Assembly: GCF_018618415.1 (NCBI RefSeq)
Contig: NZ_JACSMA010000002.1
Span: forward strand, 62,001-126,000
DNA: 64,000 nucleotides
From: Exiguobacterium sp. s146
GTDB lineage: Bacteria > Bacillota > Bacilli > Exiguobacteriales > Exiguobacteriaceae
Direction: 5' to 3'
The position numbers and the translations under genes were made by a program. Below, in pieces: positions 1-8,299 of the stretch. Below the pieces are notes generated by a model. The model did not search any database. It was not told the DNA's origin and was given only the letters and a program-made list of their open reading frames with translations. Each line of letters begins with the position of its first letter. Position 1 is the first letter of the stretch.

Positions 1-890
1 AGCATCGCGGATACCCCGCTCATCAAGTGCTTATAGATGCCCGTGCGTTGTTCTTTTGGCTGACCTGACTTGCCAGTCGCTTGATAAACCGGTCCGTCTT
101 GTTTTACGGCCCGATTGATCAATTCTTCCGGCTTCCGGATACCTTGGGCGACCGGGACTTCGATGACATGTTTGCCAGCGAACCGGTCCATCTCGACGGC
201 TTTATCGGCTGCGACGATAATGGCAGTCGCTTTCGCGATGTCGGCCGCTGTCAATTCGTTTTTGACGCCGGTCGAACCGTTCGTCTCGACTTTGATATCG
301 ACGCCCATCGCGTCCGCTTTTTGCTTCAAGCTATCGGCGGCCATGTACGTGTGCGCGATTCCCGTCGGACATGCCGTGACGGCAAGGATATAAGGTGCGT
401 CTGCTTGCACCGGTTTCGAAGCGACAGGAGCCGCCTCGGCTGCTTCTTTTTCTTCGATAGCGCGGATGACGTCATCTTCTGACGTGGCCGCATAGAGACG
501 TTCTTGGAACGCCGGGTCCATAAGGAAGACCGATAATTTCGAAAGTGTTTCCAAATGTTCGTTATTGGCGTGCTCGCCAGCAGCGATCATGAAGAACAAG
601 CGGCTGTCTTGACCGTCGAGCGCTTCGTAATCGATACCTTCCGAACGACCGAAAGCGATGGCCGGTTGTTTGACGGCTTTCGTCTTCGCGTGTGGGATGG
701 CAATCCCTTCACCGAGTCCGGTCGTGCTTTGTGCTTCACGGGCGAGGATAGCGTCGCGGTAACCGTTACGGTCCGAGAGTTTGCCGGCGCGGTCGAGCAC
801 GTCGACGAGTTCTTCGATGACTTCAGCTTTTGAACGGCTGCGGAGATTCAGTTGAATCGTATCCTTTTTAAGAAGGTCCGTGATGTTCAT
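1..890 (-). CDS. fruA: PTS fructose transporter EIIA-EIIB-(EIIC), 3' end outside window
   Basis: Membrane phosphotransferase that imports fructose and delivers fructose-1-phosphate to FruK. About 296 codons are visible. Residues 1-145 are an EIIA(fru) domain with the phospho-accepting His67 in GIAIPHAKT. A short Ala/Glu/Pro-rich linker follows, then an EIIB(fru) domain with phospho-Cys174 in AVTACPTGIAHTYMAA. The last residues, around KHLMSGVSAM, are where the EIIC membrane domain begins; the rest lies left of the window. The ATG (888-890) overlaps the fruK stop as ATGA, so translation is probably coupled. The domain order A-B-C matches the Bacillus FruA type. Confident in family and substrate because of the fruR-fruK context. 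Confidence 0.95.
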   Translation of the reverse strand, partial: MNITDLLKKDTIQLNLRSRSKAEVIEELVDVLDRAGKLSDRNGYRDAILAREAQSTTGLGEGIAIPHAKTKAVKQPAIAFGRSEGIDYEALDGQDSRLFFMIAAGEHANNEHLETLSKLSVFLMDPAFQERLYAATSEDDVIRAIEEKEAAEAAPVASKPVQADAPYILAVTACPTGIAHTYMAADSLKQKADAMGVDIKVETNGSTGVKNELTAADIAKATAIIVAADKAVEMDRFAGKHVIEVPVAQGIRKPEELINRAVKQDGPVYQATGKSGQPKEQRTGIYKHLMSGVSAM

Positions 891-1816
891 GTTGTTTCCT
901 CCAATCGAGATAGTGGGGTGACGCTGACTTCGCCGACCAAGCGGTCCACGTCTTCTTTTGTGCACAGCCCGAACGTATAAGCAGACGCGCTTCCGGTCGT
1001 GACCGCGTAGCGGAACGCCTCGGTTGCGTCGTGGTCTAGAATGTTGGCGACGAATCCGGCGACGAGTGAGTCGCCTGCGCCGACCGAGTTGACGAGTTTG
1101 CCGCTCGGTGTGTTCGCCGTATAGGCGCCTGTTGCATTGACGAGCATGGCTCCGTCACCGGCGAACGAGACGATGACGTTTTGGGCACCGCGTTCGACCA
1201 ACTGCTCCGCATAAGGTAGCGCCTGCTCGAACGTCTCGATGTCTGTGTCGAACAGTTCACCGAGTTCATGATGGTTCGGTTTGATCATGAGCGGTTTGAG
1301 CGCGAGCACTTCGAGCATCGCTTCTTTCGTCGTATCGACGACGAACTCGGCACCGTTCGCCCGGACCGTCTCGGCAAGCGTTCGATAGAGCGTATCCGGC
1401 AGATTGCCTGGGATACTGCCGGCGAGGACGACAACGTCGCCTGATTGGACATGATCGAATTGACGCGTCAACCGATCAAGTTCCGTGTCCGAGATGACCG
1501 GTCCGCTCGCGTTCAATTCCGTCTCTTCTTTCGCCCGAATCTTAACGTTGATGCGCGTTTCTCCATCGACTTCGACGAAATCGGTTTGGACGCCTTTGTC
1601 TGTCAGTGCCTTCTTGATGAAGTCTCCTGTCGTGCCGCCGACGAATCCGAGGGCGACCGTGTCGACGTCGTATTCACGTAGGACGAACGAGACATTGATG
1701 CCTTTGCCTCCGGCCCGCTGCGTCGTCTCTTGAATTCGATTGACTTCACCGAGGACGACTTCAGGGAGTGTCACGTAATAATCGATTGAGGGGTTCAGGG
1801 TTAACGTGTAAATCAT
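887..1816 (-). CDS. fruK: 1-phosphofructokinase
   Basis: PfkB/ribokinase-family sugar kinase that phosphorylates fructose-1-phosphate to fructose-1,6-bisphosphate in the cytoplasm. The 309-residue product shows the N-terminal sugar-binding signature with GGKGINVS (about residues 37-43) and the C-terminal nucleotide-binding/anion-hole motif NSVGAGDS with catalytic Asp249. I start at the ATG at 1816, not at an upstream in-frame codon, because it follows a good ribosome-binding site (AGGTGG), gives the family start MIYTLTLNPS, and overlaps the fruR stop by four bases (ATGA). The same 4-base overlap joins it to fruA. Middle gene of fruR-fruK-fruA. Confidence 0.97.
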   Translation of the reverse strand: MIYTLTLNPSIDYYVTLPEVVLGEVNRIQETTQRAGGKGINVSFVLREYDVDTVALGFVGGTTGDFIKKALTDKGVQTDFVEVDGETRINVKIRAKEETELNASGPVISDTELDRLTRQFDHVQSGDVVVLAGSIPGNLPDTLYRTLAETVRANGAEFVVDTTKEAMLEVLALKPLMIKPNHHELGELFDTDIETFEQALPYAEQLVERGAQNVIVSFAGDGAMLVNATGAYTANTPSGKLVNSVGAGDSLVAGFVANILDHDATEAFRYAVTTGSASAYTFGLCTKEDVDRLVGEVSVTPLSRLEETT

Positions 1817-2559
1817 TGGGCGTTCACCACCTTTGTGATTGATTGAATCGAACTGACGCTTGACGCGTCGCTCCATGTGACGAGCGTGGCCGCTTCGAGC
1901 GGGGCCACTCGGCTGAACGAACGTTTCCCGAATTTTGAATCGTCCGCCAAAATGTATGCCACGCGTGCCAATTCGATTGCTGTTTTTTTGACGAGTGCCT
2001 CTTCCGGGTCTGGGGTCGTGTACCCGGCTTCGAGATCGACACCGTTGATGCCGAGGAAGGCGAGGTCGACCCGATAGTTCATCATGCTCTCGCGAGCGTT
2101 ATAGCCGACGAGTGCCTGTGTCGACCGTTTCAACTCACCGCCAATCACGAACGTCTTGATATCGAGGTCGAACAAGTCGTTGGCGATCGGTAAACTGTTC
2201 GTCACGACGATGACGTCTTTTCCATCTAAGAAAGGAACCATCGCTTGCGTCGTCGTCCCGGCATCGAGATAGACGGACATCCCGTCCTCGATGAACGTCG
2301 CGGCCTTCCGTGCGATCGCGACTTTCTCATCGACGTGTTGATCTCGTTTCTCCTCGAACGTCGGCTCTTCTTCGTAGCGGGCCACGAGCGTTGCGCCGCC
2401 GTGTACCCGTTCGAGATAACCTTCGGCTTCAAGGTCGGTCAAATCCCGGCGAATCGTCGACTCCGACGATGCCGTCAACTCGACCAATTCTTTCAGTTTG
2501 ACAATCTTTTGCTCCGACAGACGTTGCAAAATCAGTTGATGTCGTTGCTTCGTTAACAT
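1813..2559 (-). CDS. fruR: DeoR-family fructose operon repressor
   Basis: Sugar-phosphate-responsive repressor of the fru operon. The 248-residue protein has an N-terminal DeoR helix-turn-helix (about residues 1-55; SSESTIRRDLTDLE is the recognition helix) followed by the family RVHGGA motif, and a C-terminal sugar-phosphate sensor domain with DAGTTTQAM and VTNSLPIAN. Two adjacent ATGs exist (2562 and 2559). The second is better spaced from GGAGGG and gives the usual start MLTKQRHQLI. It heads fruR-fruK-fruA, so it is autoregulated if the three 10-bp repeats upstream are its operator. Family is certain; fructose-1-phosphate as effector is inferred from context. Confidence 0.94.
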   Translation of the reverse strand: MLTKQRHQLILQRLSEQKIVKLKELVELTASSESTIRRDLTDLEAEGYLERVHGGATLVARYEEEPTFEEKRDQHVDEKVAIARKAATFIEDGMSVYLDAGTTTQAMVPFLDGKDVIVVTNSLPIANDLFDLDIKTFVIGGELKRSTQALVGYNARESMMNYRVDLAFLGINGVDLEAGYTTPDPEEALVKKTAIELARVAYILADDSKFGKRSFSRVAPLEAATLVTWSDASSVSSIQSITKVVNAQ

Positions 2560-2583
2560 CATATTCCCTCCGTAGCTCTAATA

Positions 2584-2597
2584 TAAAGCGTTTTCAT
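2584..2597 (-). promoter_or_regulatory. cre site (CcpA) in fru leader
   Basis: TGAAAACGCTTTA on the minus strand fits the CcpA consensus TGWAARCGYTWNCW at nearly every position. It lies downstream of the putative -10 box, between the repeat operator and the fruR start, where bound CcpA would block elongation. Carbon catabolite repression of fru operons is known in Bacilli. Confidence 0.7.
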
Positions 2598-2600
2598 TTA

Positions 2601-2630
2601 AAAAACAATCATAAACATTCAAAAACATTC
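2601..2630 (-). promoter_or_regulatory. three 10-bp tandem repeats, probable FruR operator
   Basis: On the minus strand the sequence is GAATGTTTTT, GAATGTTTAT, GATTGTTTTT, three near-identical decamers with no spacer, one per helical turn. DeoR-family repressors typically bind such short direct repeats. The position just downstream of the -10 box and upstream of fruR supports an autoregulatory operator. Confidence 0.65.
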
Positions 2631-2651
2631 ATCTTTTTTAACGTTGTCACA

Positions 2652-2657
2652 ATTATA
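2652..2657 (-). promoter_or_regulatory. putative -10 box of fruRKA
   Basis: TATAAT on the minus strand, inside TGTTATAATTG. No good -35 hexamer is seen at the matching distance; that stretch belongs to the terminator of the preceding gene. Confidence 0.5.
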
Positions 2658-2663
2658 ACATAA

Positions 2664-2690
2664 AAAACGGTCACTAAGTGACCGTTTTTG
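2664..2690 (-). terminator. hairpin between hydrolase gene and fru promoter
   Basis: Perfect arms AAAAACGGTCAC and GTGACCGTTTTT around a 3-nt loop (TAA), with T-runs in both directions. It ends the alpha/beta hydrolase transcript a few bases after its stop codon and separates it from the fru promoter. Confidence 0.85.
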
Positions 2691-2698
2691 ACAGTTCA

Positions 2699-3610
2699 TT
2701 ATCGTTTCAGCAACCAATCGTTCAAGCGGCGGATGAGTTCGGGGTGTAGCGGTGCTTCAATGGCGTCCCGATATTCCTTATGCAACGTGAGGAGCGCGTG
2801 CGGACTCGTCCGTTCGACGAGCAAGTGGTTCATGTCATGGATGATGTGGCTGTCGACGTCCCCTTTCGTCCGAATCGAATGGACGTGCTCCGGCGGGACT
2901 TGGACATCGCGGTCACCGGTCAGGGCGAGCACCGGGACCCGTACGTGTTCGAGCCGCTCACGCACATCGTACGACGCATGCTCACGGATCCATTTGGCGT
3001 TCACGACCTGCCCTCGGTATTTGAACGAAGCGACGTTCGTCCGCAGTGACCGTTCGAGCAAGTCGTCTTGACGCTGGCGAATCTTTTTCGGGACGCCGGT
3101 CACCCGATAAAACATGCCTTTCAGGCCTCCCACCGAACCGGCTTCATTTGCGAGTGCATCGGCTTGCAGCAAGAACATCTTCTTCGAGGAATCGTTGAAT
3201 CCGGCGAGCAGAATCAGTCCGGCCGCGTTCGTCTCAAGCTGTACCGCCGGGGCGATGACCGCCCCTTCGCTATGGCCGAGCACATAAATGTCCCCTGCGT
3301 CGGGTTCCTGTTTGATGGCATTGACGACAGTGATCGCGTCTGTCACCAGGTCGTGCAGCCCGACTTTATTGAAATCACCGTCTGATGCACCGATGCCTTG
3401 TTTGTCATACCGATAGACGTTGACGCCCATCTCAAAGAGCGCCTCGGCCAGCTTTTTATATGTGCTGAAGTGGGATGGTCCCATATTGCCGTCCCGGTCG
3501 CTCGGCCCGCTTCCGCTGAGCAGGACGACCGTCTTCCGTGGTTCTTCGTGGGTCAGCCATGTTCCGGCCAGTTGTCCATAATTCGTTGTCACGTTCAGTT
3601 GTCGTTCCAT
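2699..3610 (-). CDS. alpha/beta hydrolase (S9/dienelactone-hydrolase-like)
   Basis: Cytoplasmic serine hydrolase of unknown substrate, 303 residues from the chosen ATG. LLSGSGPSDRDGN (about 31-42) forms the oxyanion region, GHSEGA carries the nucleophile Ser114, LTGDRDVQVP the acid Asp235, and HDMNHLL the catalytic His262. The start at 3610 is chosen because GGGGAGG precedes it by a suitable spacing; the open frame continues 37 codons upstream without a better site. It is a single-gene unit with its own terminator. The fold is clear; whether it acts as esterase, lipase or acyl-peptidase cannot be told. Confidence 0.88.
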   Translation of the reverse strand: MERQLNVTTNYGQLAGTWLTHEEPRKTVVLLSGSGPSDRDGNMGPSHFSTYKKLAEALFEMGVNVYRYDKQGIGASDGDFNKVGLHDLVTDAITVVNAIKQEPDAGDIYVLGHSEGAVIAPAVQLETNAAGLILLAGFNDSSKKMFLLQADALANEAGSVGGLKGMFYRVTGVPKKIRQRQDDLLERSLRTNVASFKYRGQVVNAKWIREHASYDVRERLEHVRVPVLALTGDRDVQVPPEHVHSIRTKGDVDSHIIHDMNHLLVERTSPHALLTLHKEYRDAIEAPLHPELIRRLNDWLLKR

Positions 3611-3766
3611 CGTATCGCCTCCCCTTTCATCATACCGGACATCGAGGTACGGTTCGAGCAAAACTACGTGTTTAACACTTGTTGATGATTTCGAATTTTT
3701 TAGGAAGTAGAATGAAATCAATCTAGCGTTACCAAATTATATACCCCACATTATCGCTGGTTCTTT

Positions 3767-3910
3767 ATGTTGTGGTTCGCGTTATGGATTATTAGGTTCC
3801 TCTTGCAATTCAGACGACGAATGAAATGGATTGGTTTGTTGATCACACTCATACCGACGCTGTATTATTTGTATCTTGTTCTGCGAGCGATGGAATTTAT
3901 ATCATTTTAG
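3767..3910 (+). CDS. possible 47-residue membrane peptide (weak)
   Basis: An ATG-to-TAG frame whose product starts MLWFALWIIRFLLQF, continues with basic residues RRRMKW and a second hydrophobic stretch, and ends EFISF: two potential short membrane segments flanking a positively charged loop. Against it: no convincing ribosome-binding site, no clear promoter, and no recognised relatives. The surrounding 3611-3994 holds nothing else except the terminator at 3931-3964, which could also serve this frame. Confidence 0.25.
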   Translation: MLWFALWIIRFLLQFRRRMKWIGLLITLIPTLYYLYLVLRAMEFISF

Positions 3911-3930
3911 ATTTTTTTGAATCGACGAGT

Positions 3931-3964
3931 AAAAAAAGTACTTCCGCTGATCAGGAAGTACTTT
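3931..3964 (-). terminator. terminator of the M28-like gene
   Basis: Arms AAAGTACTTCC (3935-3945) and GGAAGTACTTT (3954-3964) with an 8-nt loop, and a run of seven T on the minus strand. Lies about 30 bases after the stop at 3995. Confidence 0.85.
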
Positions 3965-3994
3965 CATCTCTATAAAATATGTCTACTCACTCGC

Positions 3995-5185
3995 TCATTG
4001 GGTCTTCAACCAATCCACTAACCACTCCACGTGCTCACGCATCGCTTCTTCAGACAGCCGCTCGATCGTGTCTTCTTCGGTAAATACGTCCTGCTCTGCT
4101 GTAATCGAATCGTTTACCGAAATGACATCGATACCGGCTTCGCGGTACTCGTCTAAAAGCGACACCCCTAAACTTCTCACCTCGACGTCCTCGAACGAGG
4201 CACCATCCAAGAACGGGTACGACTTCATGCCGTGCGTTTTGACGAATCGGTCCGTCTCCCCTGTCCCGATCAAGTCGAGCAACAACACGCTTCTCGGCGT
4301 CACTCCCCGCTCCTTTAACATGTCCAGGTAATGCGTACTCGCCTCATAACCTTCGCCATATCCGTTCAAAAACACGTAACGGATTGTCGCTTCTGTCTCC
4401 ACGTCATCCATCGCTTGAATGATTTGATATAAAATCGAGGCGCCGCCGAGACCGATCAACGCGTGGTCACCGAATCCGCTACTGTCGAGCCGCGCCATGA
4501 CGATGACTTCCTTATCGTTCGTCCCTTGCTGAATGAATTCGGTGTATACCATCTCCGTTTTAAACGGCTCGATGACAACGGTTTGGCCATCTTCAAGCAA
4601 CGCCGCCAAATCCTCATAGATTCCTGTCCCGTCCATCTGAAGCGCCGCCGATACGTAGACGAATCCGGATTCGTCCGGGGCTTCTTTATGTGGGGTGATA
4701 AGATAGCCGGCCGCTCCCGCTTCATTCAGTTTTGATAAATAGCGGTTCGCCAACTCGTCATTTAACACCTCACCATAATGATCAACCTCGTAAGCACCAT
4801 CTCGTTTCTCAAATGACTCGTCGGTCATCGGCAAGACGACGATTTTATCGGTCACATCCGGAATCGGTGCATCCCATTCAAGATGAACGACCTCGCCTTA
4901 AATCGCATCCTGCACCATCATCGATGAATAACCTTCAAACGTCTCACCCTCAACTGTCACATCCGTCCAATACGTTTGGATCGGCGTATCATGCACGACG
5001 CGGTCCATGCTCAAATCAAGGTCGGTCCCGAGCGACTCGAATAGCTCCGTGTTCTCCCAACTATCAATTTGACGGTCGTATGACACAAAGTGTTCCGCTG
5101 TCTCATAAGGACTTGTTGATGAGAGCGGATTGAAATAAAGAAAAACAGCAAATAGTGCCGACAGTAGGCTGTACATGATTGTCAT
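3995..5185 (-). pseudogene. M28-like (aminopeptidase fold) membrane-anchored protein, interrupted by an in-frame TAA
   Basis: One reading frame runs from an ATG at 5185 (behind GGAGATACGCAG) to the stop at 3995, broken only by TAA at 4898-4900. The first piece (95 codons) has an N-terminal hydrophobic anchor (MTIMYSLLSALFAVFLYFNP). The second piece resembles the PA-like insert and C-terminal M28 peptidase domain (TVVIEP..., VIVMARLDSSGFGD, FLNGYGEGYEAS). The only start for the downstream piece is a GTG at 4855 with a poor ribosome-binding site, so it is probably not translated alone. The usual zinc ligands are also altered: the H of the HxDS motif is R (ARLDS), and the DNGSG-like motif reads GDHALIG. 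Read as a recently broken gene; a sequencing error or stop readthrough are alternatives. Confidence 0.7.
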
Positions 5186-5277
5186 CTGCGTATCTCCATC
5201 ATAAAAAACTCACCAATATTTGGTTGTATTTTTCCATTATAGAAGTTGTCTGACAATTGTATATGTCATTTTCAAAT

Positions 5278-5313
5278 AAAAACAGCCTCCCTCTATATGA
5301 GGGAAGCCGTTTG
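5278..5313 (-). terminator. adhE terminator
   Basis: AAACGGCTTCCCTC and GAGGGAGGCTGTTT on the minus strand pair almost completely around TATAT-type loop bases, followed by TTTTT. Located just after the adhE stop. Confidence 0.85.
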
Positions 5314-5326
5314 ATTGAGGCAAGAC

Positions 5327-7918
5327 TTATACACCTTCGTAAGCAGCGTACATAATCTCTTTCAACTCTTCGACGAGCGGCATTTTCGGGTTGGCCGTCG
5401 TACATTGGTCTTCGAACGCGTCGACTGCCATCTTGTCGACTTTCGCGTCGAGGTCCGCTTTCTTGATGCCTTGGGCTTTAAACGAGAGCTTGATGTTCAA
5501 GCGCTGACCGAGCTCGATGACCGCTTGGATGAGCGACTCGACGCCTTCTTCCGTCGTGCTGGCCGGGAGTCCGAGGTAACGCGCGATTTCAGCGTAACGC
5601 TCGTCGGCGATGAATGACTCATATTTAGGGAACGCCGCGAGTTTCGATGGGCGTGTCGCGTTATAGCGGATGACGTGCGGCATGAGGATCGCGTTCGTCC
5701 GTCCGTGTGGGACGTGGAACTCACCACCGATTTTGTGTGCGATCGAGTGGTTGATACCGAGGAACGCGTTCGCGAACGCCATACCTGCCATCGTTGAAGC
5801 GTTGTGGACTTTTTGACGGGCTTCGGCGTCACTACCGTTCTCATACGCTTTCGGGAGGTAGTCGAAGATCATCTTCATCGAACGAAGCGCGAGTCCGTCC
5901 GTATAGTCGTTAGCCATGACCGACACGTATGCTTCGATGGCGTGTGTCAACACGTCCATACCTGTGTCCGCCGTGATTGATGCTGGGACCGTCATGACGA
6001 ACTCAGGGTCGACGATGGCGACATCCGGTGTGATCGCGTAGTCAGCAATCGGGTATTTCACGTTGCGTTTCTTATCCGTGATGACCGTGAACGGCGTCAC
6101 TTCTGAACCTGTACCAGAAGTTGTCGGGATGGCGACGAACATCGACTTGTTGCCTAGGGTCGGGAACTTGTACGTCCGTTTACGGATATCCATGAATTTT
6201 TGGCGAAGGTTCGAGAACTTCTCTTCTGGGCGTTCGTAGAAGAGCCACATGCCTTTCGCGGCATCCATCGGTGAACCACCACCGAGTGCGATAATCATGT
6301 CTGGTTGGAAGTGACGCATCGCTTCGGCACCGCGCATGACCGTCTCGACCGATGGGTCTGGCTCGACTTGGTCGAAGATCCGGTACTCGACACCAGCCGG
6401 CAAGTTTTTCACGACTTTATCGGCAAAGCCGAGTTTGACCATCATTTCATCCGTGACGATCATCGCCCGTTTTTTCGATGTGAGCGATTGAAGGTATTGG
6501 ACCGAGTTTTTCTCAAAGTAAATCTTTTCAGGGACTTTAAACCATTGCATGTTCACGCGACGTCTCGCCACCTTTTTCACGTTGAGTAGATGTTTCGCCG
6601 TCACGTTTTCAGAGACGGAGTTTTTACCGTACGACCCACAACCGAGCGTGAGCGATGGTGTCATTTCGTTATAGAGGTCACCGATACCGCCGTGTGCCGT
6701 TGGCGAGTTGACGATGATGCGGCAAGCTTTCATCCGAAGTCCGAACGCGAGGATGGCGTCGTCGTCAGTCGAGTGGATGGCTGCCGTATGACCGAGACCA
6801 CCGATTTCAAGCATCTTCTCAGCGATAGCGAATCCTTCTTCACGCGATTGAACTTTGTACGCACCGAGCACCGGGCTGAGTTTCTCGTGTGAGAGCAACT
6901 CTGTCGCACCGACCGTCTCGAGTTCGGCAATCAAAATTTTCGTGTCGGCTGGGACTGTGAGTCCAGCCCGTTCGGCGATCCAGGCTGCCGGCTTCCCGAC
7001 GATTTCAGGGTTGACCGCACATGAGTCAGTTTTGATGACGAGTGTCTCGAGTTTCGCCTTCTCTTCTGGTGAGCAGAAGTAGCAACCGAGCGCCGTCATT
7101 TCTGCTTTCACTTCTTCATATACTTCTTGGTCGACGATAATCGCTTGTTCCGATGCACAGATCATGCCGTTATCGAATGTTTTCGACAAGATGACGTCCG
7201 AGATGGCACGTTTCACTTTTGCCGTTTTGTCGATGTAGGCCGGTACGTTACCAGGACCGACACCGAGGGCAGGTTTACCAGTCGAGTATGCTGATTTGAC
7301 CATCGCCGATCCACCAGTCGCGAGGACCATGGCAACGCCTGGGTGGTTCATGAGCGCTTTCGTCGCGTCGAGTGACGGTTTTTCAACCCATTGAATCAAA
7401 TGCTCCGGAGCGCCTGCTTCGATGGCTGCGTCACGAAGGATGCGGGCCGCTTCACTTGAACACTGTTGAGCCGACGGGTGGAAACCGAAGATGATCGGGT
7501 TACGTGTTTTGATGGCGATGATCGCTTTGAACATCGTCGTCGATGTCGGGTTCGTGACCGGTGTGACCCCGGCGACGACACCGACCGGTTCCGCGATGTA
7601 CGTGATGCCGTTTTGCTCGTCGTCTTCGATGACGCCGACCGTTTTCTCGCCACGGAGCGAGTTATAAATATATTCTGTCGCGAAGATGTTTTTGATCATC
7701 TTGTCTTCAAACACACCGCGACCAGTTTCTTCATATGCATGTTTGGCGAGGGCGACGTGCTGTTCGAGTCCTGCGAGCGCCATCGCCTGAACGATTGCAT
7801 CGATTTTCTCTTGGTCAAACGTCATCAACGTCTCGAGCGCCGTATGTGCTCGGGTGACGAGCGTGTCGACCATCTGTTCTGCCGATGTTTCTACTACTGC
7901 TTTCTCTTTAACTGCCAT
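5327..7918 (-). CDS. adhE: bifunctional acetaldehyde-CoA/alcohol dehydrogenase
   Basis: Fermentative enzyme reducing acetyl-CoA to acetaldehyde and then ethanol, oxidising two NADH. 863 residues, normal for AdhE. Residues 1-445 are the CoA-acylating aldehyde dehydrogenase with catalytic Cys254 in GMICASEQ. A linker follows, then the iron-dependent alcohol dehydrogenase from about 460, with GGGSPMDAAK (547-556) and the metal ligands Asp655, His659, His724 and His738 (HAIEAYVS, NHSIAHKIGGEFHVPHG). The ATG at 7918 is preceded by GGAGGAAAC. Monocistronic. The long upstream region holds two Rex-like operators and two cre sites, fitting induction at high NADH and catabolite control. Confidence 0.97.
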   Translation of the reverse strand: MAVKEKAVVETSAEQMVDTLVTRAHTALETLMTFDQEKIDAIVQAMALAGLEQHVALAKHAYEETGRGVFEDKMIKNIFATEYIYNSLRGEKTVGVIEDDEQNGITYIAEPVGVVAGVTPVTNPTSTTMFKAIIAIKTRNPIIFGFHPSAQQCSSEAARILRDAAIEAGAPEHLIQWVEKPSLDATKALMNHPGVAMVLATGGSAMVKSAYSTGKPALGVGPGNVPAYIDKTAKVKRAISDVILSKTFDNGMICASEQAIIVDQEVYEEVKAEMTALGCYFCSPEEKAKLETLVIKTDSCAVNPEIVGKPAAWIAERAGLTVPADTKILIAELETVGATELLSHEKLSPVLGAYKVQSREEGFAIAEKMLEIGGLGHTAAIHSTDDDAILAFGLRMKACRIIVNSPTAHGGIGDLYNEMTPSLTLGCGSYGKNSVSENVTAKHLLNVKKVARRRVNMQWFKVPEKIYFEKNSVQYLQSLTSKKRAMIVTDEMMVKLGFADKVVKNLPAGVEYRIFDQVEPDPSVETVMRGAEAMRHFQPDMIIALGGGSPMDAAKGMWLFYERPEEKFSNLRQKFMDIRKRTYKFPTLGNKSMFVAIPTTSGTGSEVTPFTVITDKKRNVKYPIADYAITPDVAIVDPEFVMTVPASITADTGMDVLTHAIEAYVSVMANDYTDGLALRSMKMIFDYLPKAYENGSDAEARQKVHNASTMAGMAFANAFLGINHSIAHKIGGEFHVPHGRTNAILMPHVIRYNATRPSKLAAFPKYESFIADERYAEIARYLGLPASTTEEGVESLIQAVIELGQRLNIKLSFKAQGIKKADLDAKVDKMAVDAFEDQCTTANPKMPLVEELKEIMYAAYEGV

Positions 7919-8000
7919 GTTGGTTTCCTCCTCATGATTGAGAGCTTATACTATTGACTTGATGGAGAGCACGGGGGTAATCAGTTAGTTCGAGAAAAGT

Positions 8001-8018
8001 TTGTGCTTTCCTTCACAT
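8001..8018 (-). promoter_or_regulatory. Rex-like operator 1 of adhE
   Basis: TTGTGCTTTCCTTCACAT (plus strand) matches TTGTGAA-N4-TTCACAA in the left TTGTG and the right TTCACA. It sits about 85-100 bases upstream of the adhE start, close to where the promoter should be. Rex is the redox repressor that senses the NADH/NAD ratio in Gram-positives. Confidence 0.55.
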
Positions 8019-8059
8019 TCATAGAATACAATGTTTCTCATAGTTTGTGCGTGACAAAA

Positions 8060-8077
8060 ATGTGAACTCTTTCACAA
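8060..8077 (-). promoter_or_regulatory. Rex-like operator 2 of adhE
   Basis: On the minus strand TTGTGAAAGAGTTCACAT, an almost perfect Rex palindrome (TTGTGAA-N4-TTCACAA with one end mismatch). It lies 59 bases further upstream of operator 1, allowing cooperative binding or looping. Confidence 0.75.
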
Positions 8078-8133
8078 TATTTTTTAAGAGAATGTGGATT
8101 GGTCTTGCTTTTTAGGGTGACGCTCAGTAAAAT

Positions 8134-8147
8134 CGAATGCGTTTTCA
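8134..8147 (-). promoter_or_regulatory. cre-like site (one to two mismatches)
   Basis: TGAAAACGCATTCG on the minus strand resembles the CcpA consensus. Shares the adhE-marR intergenic region with the perfect cre at 8170. The 7919-8299 region has no convincing gene; a 62-codon frame there has neither codon support nor a good start. Confidence 0.4.
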
Positions 8148-8169
8148 TGAAAACCAGGTCCGCTGTATA

Positions 8170-8183
8170 TGTAAACGCTTACA
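8170..8183 (+). promoter_or_regulatory. perfect palindromic cre site
   Basis: TGTAAACGCTTACA is fully symmetric and matches the CcpA consensus TGWAARCGYTWNCW at every position. It lies about 250 bases upstream of adhE and about 85 bases upstream of the MarR gene promoter, so it may act on either. Confidence 0.75.
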
Positions 8184-8266
8184 AAGATTGTGTCCGTGAC
8201 GAGGCGAATTCACTGTGCAAAATATCACGGGATGAGGATTCGTCGTCCACCCCGCGCTCGGTCGTG

Positions 8267-8272
8267 TATAAT
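8267..8272 (+). promoter_or_regulatory. putative -10 box of the marR-type gene
   Basis: TATAAT in GTGTATAATGAAG, 28 bases before the start codon. No consensus -35. Confidence 0.45.
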
Positions 8273-8299
8273 GAAGAAAGAACCTAATTAGGAAGTGAC

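Noticed and set aside
8099-8287. 62-codon frame between adhE and marR
   Set aside because: Runs across both cre sites and the marR -10; no proper ribosome-binding site and no plausible protein features.
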